Positions 61,190 through 64,000 of a stretch of 64,000 nucleotides of DNA are shown here, piece after piece. How positions within the stretch are numbered: position 1 is the stretch's first letter; every line of letters begins with the position of its first letter. The stretch comes from Peribacillus frigoritolerans (GTDB lineage: Bacteria; Bacillota; Bacilli; Bacillales; DSM-1321): NCBI RefSeq assembly GCF_040250305.1, contig NZ_CP158190.1, forward strand, positions 1,148,001 through 1,212,000. Reading direction: 5' to 3'. Position numbers and translations under genes: made by a program. The notes beneath the pieces are model-generated. The model ran no database searches and was not told where the DNA came from. It was given only the letters and a program-made list of their open reading frames with translations.

Positions 61190-62497
61190 ATGTTAACGAT
61201 TTTAGGATTTTGCATGATTTTAACGTTTCTGGTCTTAGTCATCACAAAGCGCTTATCAGTGGTTGTCGCTTTTATCTTCACGGCGATAGCCTTTGCTCTG
61301 ATTGGTGGGTTTGCTTCGGAAATGGGAGATATGATGGTCGCGGGTATTTTAAAAGTGACACCAACGGCAGTCATGATCGTTTTTGCTATTCTATACTTTG
61401 GTTTAATGATTGACGTTGGTTTATTCGAGCCCATGATCGCTAAAATACTGAGTTTTGTAAAAGGAGACCCGCTAAAGGTTGTCATGGCAACCGCCATTAT
61501 AACCATGTTGGTAGGTTTGGACGGAGACGGTTCTTCCACATTCATGATCACCGTTTCAGCCATGCTGCCGCTTTATATCAAATTAGGGATGAACAGGCTC
61601 GTATTGGCCTGTGTCGTTGGTTTAGCCGCTGGCGTCATGAATATGATTCCTTGGGGAGGTCCTTTGGTCAGGGCGGCCGCGAGCCTTCAGGTTGAAGTAT
61701 CGGAGTTATTCATTCCTCTCATACCTGTCATGATCTGTGGTCTTTTATGGACGCTTTTTTCGGCATATGTACTTGGCAAAAAGGAAAGGGAGAGATTGGG
61801 AGTCAGCTCCCTGGAGACGAACATGCAACCTGGTATGAGTGAACAGGCTGCAGCTGTTGAAACGGCATCTAAAGGAACATCCAAGCTTTTTTGGTTTAAT
61901 TGGTTCTTGACGATTTTACTGATGGTTTTGCTGGTGATGGAAGTGCTGCCGATACAAATCTTATTTGCCTCCGCTTTTGCGATTGCACTATTCGTTAACT
62001 TTCCGAACCCAAAAGAACAGCAGGAAAGGATTTTAAGTCATGCCAATAGTTTCGTGATGATCTGTACACTCATTTTCGCAGCAGGGATTTTTACGGGTGT
62101 ATTCACGGAAACAAAGATGATGGACTCGATGGCTGCTTCAATCGTAACCGTCATTCCGGAGTGGCTCGGGGCACATTTGCCACTGGTGGTAGCGCTGACG
62201 AGCATACCGATGGGGTTCATTTTTTCACCTGATGCCTATTATTTTGGCATTCTGCCAATAATAAGTGAAACGGCATCGAACTTCGGCATAGCCCCTGTAG
62301 AAATCGGAAGGGCGGCTTTATTAGGTCATTCGACCGCAGGGTTCCCCTTATCGCCATTGGTGCCTGCAACATTCATATTGATTGGACTTGTAGGTGTGGA
62401 TTTTGGGGATCACCAAAAATTCCTGTTTAAATGGGCGTTTGGGACAACCATCATCATGACGATTGCAGCCATTACTTTCGGGGTCATCACTTTGTAA
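61190..62497 (+). CDS. CitMHS-family metal-citrate/H+ symporter
   Basis: This 435-residue protein is a CitM/CitH-type transporter that imports citrate as a complex with Mg2+ or Ca2+ (or a related metal). It has about twelve helices. Typical segments are LDGDGSSTFMITVSAMLPLY in helix 4, MNMIPWGGPLVRAAASL in the first re-entrant region, and LPLVVALTSIPMGFIFSPDAYYFGILPI (in part) in the second half. The ATG at 61190 follows AAAGGAG; the frame is open to 61157. No CitST-type two-component system is adjacent. Which metal is carried cannot be decided. Confidence 0.9.
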   Translation: MLTILGFCMILTFLVLVITKRLSVVVAFIFTAIAFALIGGFASEMGDMMVAGILKVTPTAVMIVFAILYFGLMIDVGLFEPMIAKILSFVKGDPLKVVMATAIITMLVGLDGDGSSTFMITVSAMLPLYIKLGMNRLVLACVVGLAAGVMNMIPWGGPLVRAAASLQVEVSELFIPLIPVMICGLLWTLFSAYVLGKKERERLGVSSLETNMQPGMSEQAAAVETASKGTSKLFWFNWFLTILLMVLLVMEVLPIQILFASAFAIALFVNFPNPKEQQERILSHANSFVMICTLIFAAGIFTGVFTETKMMDSMAASIVTVIPEWLGAHLPLVVALTSIPMGFIFSPDAYYFGILPIISETASNFGIAPVEIGRAALLGHSTAGFPLSPLVPATFILIGLVGVDFGDHQKFLFKWAFGTTIIMTIAAITFGVITL

Positions 62498-62666
62498 AAT
62501 GTGAGCCCATTAAGCTATATTGTAAAATCCTTGTCTGTGAATTTAGTAAGGTGTTCACTCTCATTGGTGTAATCTATTTTCCTATTTATCCCGCTTTCTG
62601 TTTATTCTTCCATAATAGTGGAAAGTAATAAGAGGAAATACATATAAGAGAGTGAGGGAATTTATC

Positions 62667-63299
62667 ATGAACTATAAACAAAAACTTGTACTGCCTATGT
62701 GTACTGCCTTTTTACTGTATGGATGTAATTCAGCGGATGATTCAAATCAGGCCGATAATAATGCCGAGGACATGACTACAGTGGGACAAGGAACAGATAC
62801 AGCGGTTGATCCGCAGGTGAAAGCGGAAGTTAAAGATTTAGAAGGTAAAACACTTGGGACGGTGAACTTTACCGCTGAAGAGAATTCTGTAGTGATCGAG
62901 ACCGCTTTGGAAGGCCTTGAGCCAGGCTATCATGGATTCCATATTCACGAAAACGCAGCATGTGAGGCGGATGCCAAGGATGGCCCTTTCACTACAGCGG
63001 GAGGACACTTCAATCCAACTGATGAAACGCATTCTAAGCACGCAGGTGATATGCCTCCTTTATATGTAAAAGAAGATGGGACAGCAAAATATACGGCAAC
63101 ATTGGATAACATGACAATAGACCAACTGAAGAAAGAAGAGCTGGCTGTAATCGTTCATGCGAATCCAGACAACTTTGCCAATATTCCTGACCGCTATGAA
63201 GCCAATGGAGAAAAAGGACCGGATGCAGATACTTTGAAAACTGGTGATGCTGGCGATAGGCAAGCTTGCGGGATTGTTGTAAGTGCAGAGGCAAAATAG
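62667..63299 (+). CDS. Cu/Zn superoxide dismutase-like lipoprotein
   Basis: This 210-residue protein starts with a lipoprotein signal and lipobox (FLLYGC, Cys20), so it is anchored outside the membrane. After an acidic linker, the SodC domain has copper and zinc ligands in GFHIHENAAC, AGGHFNP and KHAGDMP, and the second disulphide cysteine and arginine region in GDRQACGIV. In B. subtilis the homologue YojM is reported to lack full activity because a ligand is replaced; here the readable histidines look complete, though each should be checked. GAGGGAAT precedes the ATG at 62667. Confidence 0.88.
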   Translation: MNYKQKLVLPMCTAFLLYGCNSADDSNQADNNAEDMTTVGQGTDTAVDPQVKAEVKDLEGKTLGTVNFTAEENSVVIETALEGLEPGYHGFHIHENAACEADAKDGPFTTAGGHFNPTDETHSKHAGDMPPLYVKEDGTAKYTATLDNMTIDQLKKEELAVIVHANPDNFANIPDRYEANGEKGPDADTLKTGDAGDRQACGIVVSAEAK

Positions 63300-63309
63300 G
63301 TTAGAACAT

Positions 63310-63345
63310 GAGCGATTCTTCTAATGAGGAATCGCTCTTTTCTTT
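63310..63345 (+). terminator. Terminator after the SodC-like gene
   Basis: GAGCGATTC and GAATCGCTC pair around a ten-base loop and are followed by TTTTCTTT. Confidence 0.85.
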
Positions 63346-63554
63346 GAAGGTAAAACTGCTGACAGCTAAAATCTTAAAGCTGACCATTCTTTTTACGATT
63401 TAAGAAGGTTTTTTCTATTGTGATATAGAAGTAAGAATGTAAGTAATATTGCAATAGAAGCAGTGTATTAAAAAGATCATAGTTAATTCTTGCAGTGGAA
63501 TGAAGTCCAAGGCATAGGTTTAATATAGGAAAATAAGATTTGGTTTGAATCGAT

Positions 63555-63592
63555 AAAAAAACCCGAACAGGGATCATGTCCACTGATTCGGG
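63555..63592 (-). terminator. Terminator of trhO
   Basis: On the minus strand CCCGAATCAG pairs with CTGTTCGGG (one mismatch) and runs into TTTTTTT. It starts about ten bases after the trhO stop. Confidence 0.8.
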
Positions 63593-63602
63593 TATGCTAA
63601 AA

Positions 63603-64000
63603 TTATTTTGCCGTAATGGAATCTTCGATTAGCTGTAATCTCTCAGCCACTTCTTCTTCAGAAAGGTTATGCTCGACTACATAGCGATTACGCGGATGCA
63701 CTCGGCATTCATGAGTACAACTGCGCATATGTTTGTGTTCGTTCTCTTCGCTGCAAAGGATTTTCTTGTTGCATTCAGGATTAGCGCAATTGACATAGCG
63801 TTCACAAGGTTCGCCGGAATAAATATCGCGTCCGACAATGACATGTTCCTTTTGATTGATAGGTACGGCAATCCTTTCATCGAAAACATACATTTGGCCA
63901 TCCCATAGCTCACCTTGGACTTCGGGATCCTTCCCGTATGTTGCGATGCCGCCATGCAGCTGGCTTACATCTTCAAAGCCTTCTTCGACAAGCCAGCCGG
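63603..64000 (-). CDS. trhO: tRNA uridine(34) hydroxylase, rhodanese family (3' part; cut by window edge)
   Basis: This minus-strand gene is open to the window edge; about 132 C-terminal residues are visible. They match the UPF0176/TrhO family: the end of the rhodanese domain ([19 protein letters not shown], in part), [12 protein letters not shown], and a cysteine-rich tail with [16 protein letters not shown] and CTHECR. Family members hydroxylate uridine at position 34 of certain tRNAs, using oxygen. The rhodanese active-site cysteine lies upstream, outside the window. A terminator follows the stop. Confidence 0.93.
   Translation of the reverse strand, partial: GWLVEEGFEDVSQLHGGIATYGKDPEVQGELWDGQMYVFDERIAVPINQKEHVIVGRDIYSGEPCERYVNCANPECNKKILCSEENEHKHMRSCTHECRVHPRNRYVVEHNLSEEEVAERLQLIEDSITAK

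Overview
The window looks like chromosomal DNA of an aerobic, spore-forming member of the Bacillaceae, most like Peribacillus/Bacillus simplex-type strains. The signs are a YjcZ-type sporulation peptide, strong GGAGG ribosome binding sites with frequent TTG and GTG starts, a B. subtilis-style fused OHCU decarboxylase/uricase, a DHH-family pyrophosphatase, an Spx paralogue and a CspB-type cold shock protein. The genus is inferred from gene content and style. No rRNA, tRNA, CRISPR array or prophage is visible.

Layout. 1-4.1 kb: a BceRS/BceAB-type peptide-antibiotic sensing and efflux module, with the two-component genes and the ABC transporter genes facing each other across one terminator. 4.4-10 kb: single genes (truncated haemoglobin, cupredoxin, membrane proteins, PQQ-type sugar dehydrogenase-like protein, secreted 5'-nucleotidase) and an IS3-family remnant. 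10.5-14.6 kb: an amino acid permease / amidohydrolase / carbon-nitrogen hydrolase operon behind a good sigma-54 promoter and an upstream dyad. 14.9-16.1 kb: a small-protein transcription unit and a lone anchored protein. 16.3-26.8 kb: purine (urate to glyoxylate/ureide) catabolism: pucM, pucL, a urate permease, pucR, a Rieske oxygenase, and allantoate amidohydrolase, transaminase and allantoinase. No xanthine dehydrogenase is present, so the Rieske protein is a candidate for the urate-forming step. 26.9-42 kb: phenylacetate catabolism: thioesterase, a frameshifted SSS permease with its DUF485 partner, PaaK, ferredoxin, PaaABCD, an EthD protein, three crotonases, an aldehyde dehydrogenase, PaaH, PaaJ, PaaX and a PaaY-like protein. 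PaaE and fused PaaZ are absent.

42-64 kb: housekeeping and accessory genes: flavin oxidoreductase, YjcZ peptide, phosphoesterase, CzcD-type zinc exporter, a dispersed palindromic repeat, a second two-component system, an Spx paralogue lacking one redox cysteine, an orphan ModB, a GNAT enzyme, Csp, a class I ribonucleotide reductase operon with a flavodoxin behind an adenosylcobalamin riboswitch, PpaC, a SulP transporter, a zinc-ribbon protein behind a c-di-GMP-I riboswitch, an MFS exporter, a CitM-type citrate transporter, a SodC-like lipoprotein and the 3' part of trhO.

The two catabolic blocks are the core of the region. Purine bases are taken up and degraded for nitrogen under PucR. Phenylacetate is activated, epoxidised, ring-opened and beta-oxidised to acetyl-CoA and succinyl-CoA under PaaX. 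The most interesting signals are regulatory RNAs and promoters (c-di-GMP-I, cobalamin, sigma-54), the Rieske enzyme in a purine cluster, unusual electron supply in the paa cluster, and a compact microprotein locus at 14.95-15.27 kb. All coordinates were read by eye.
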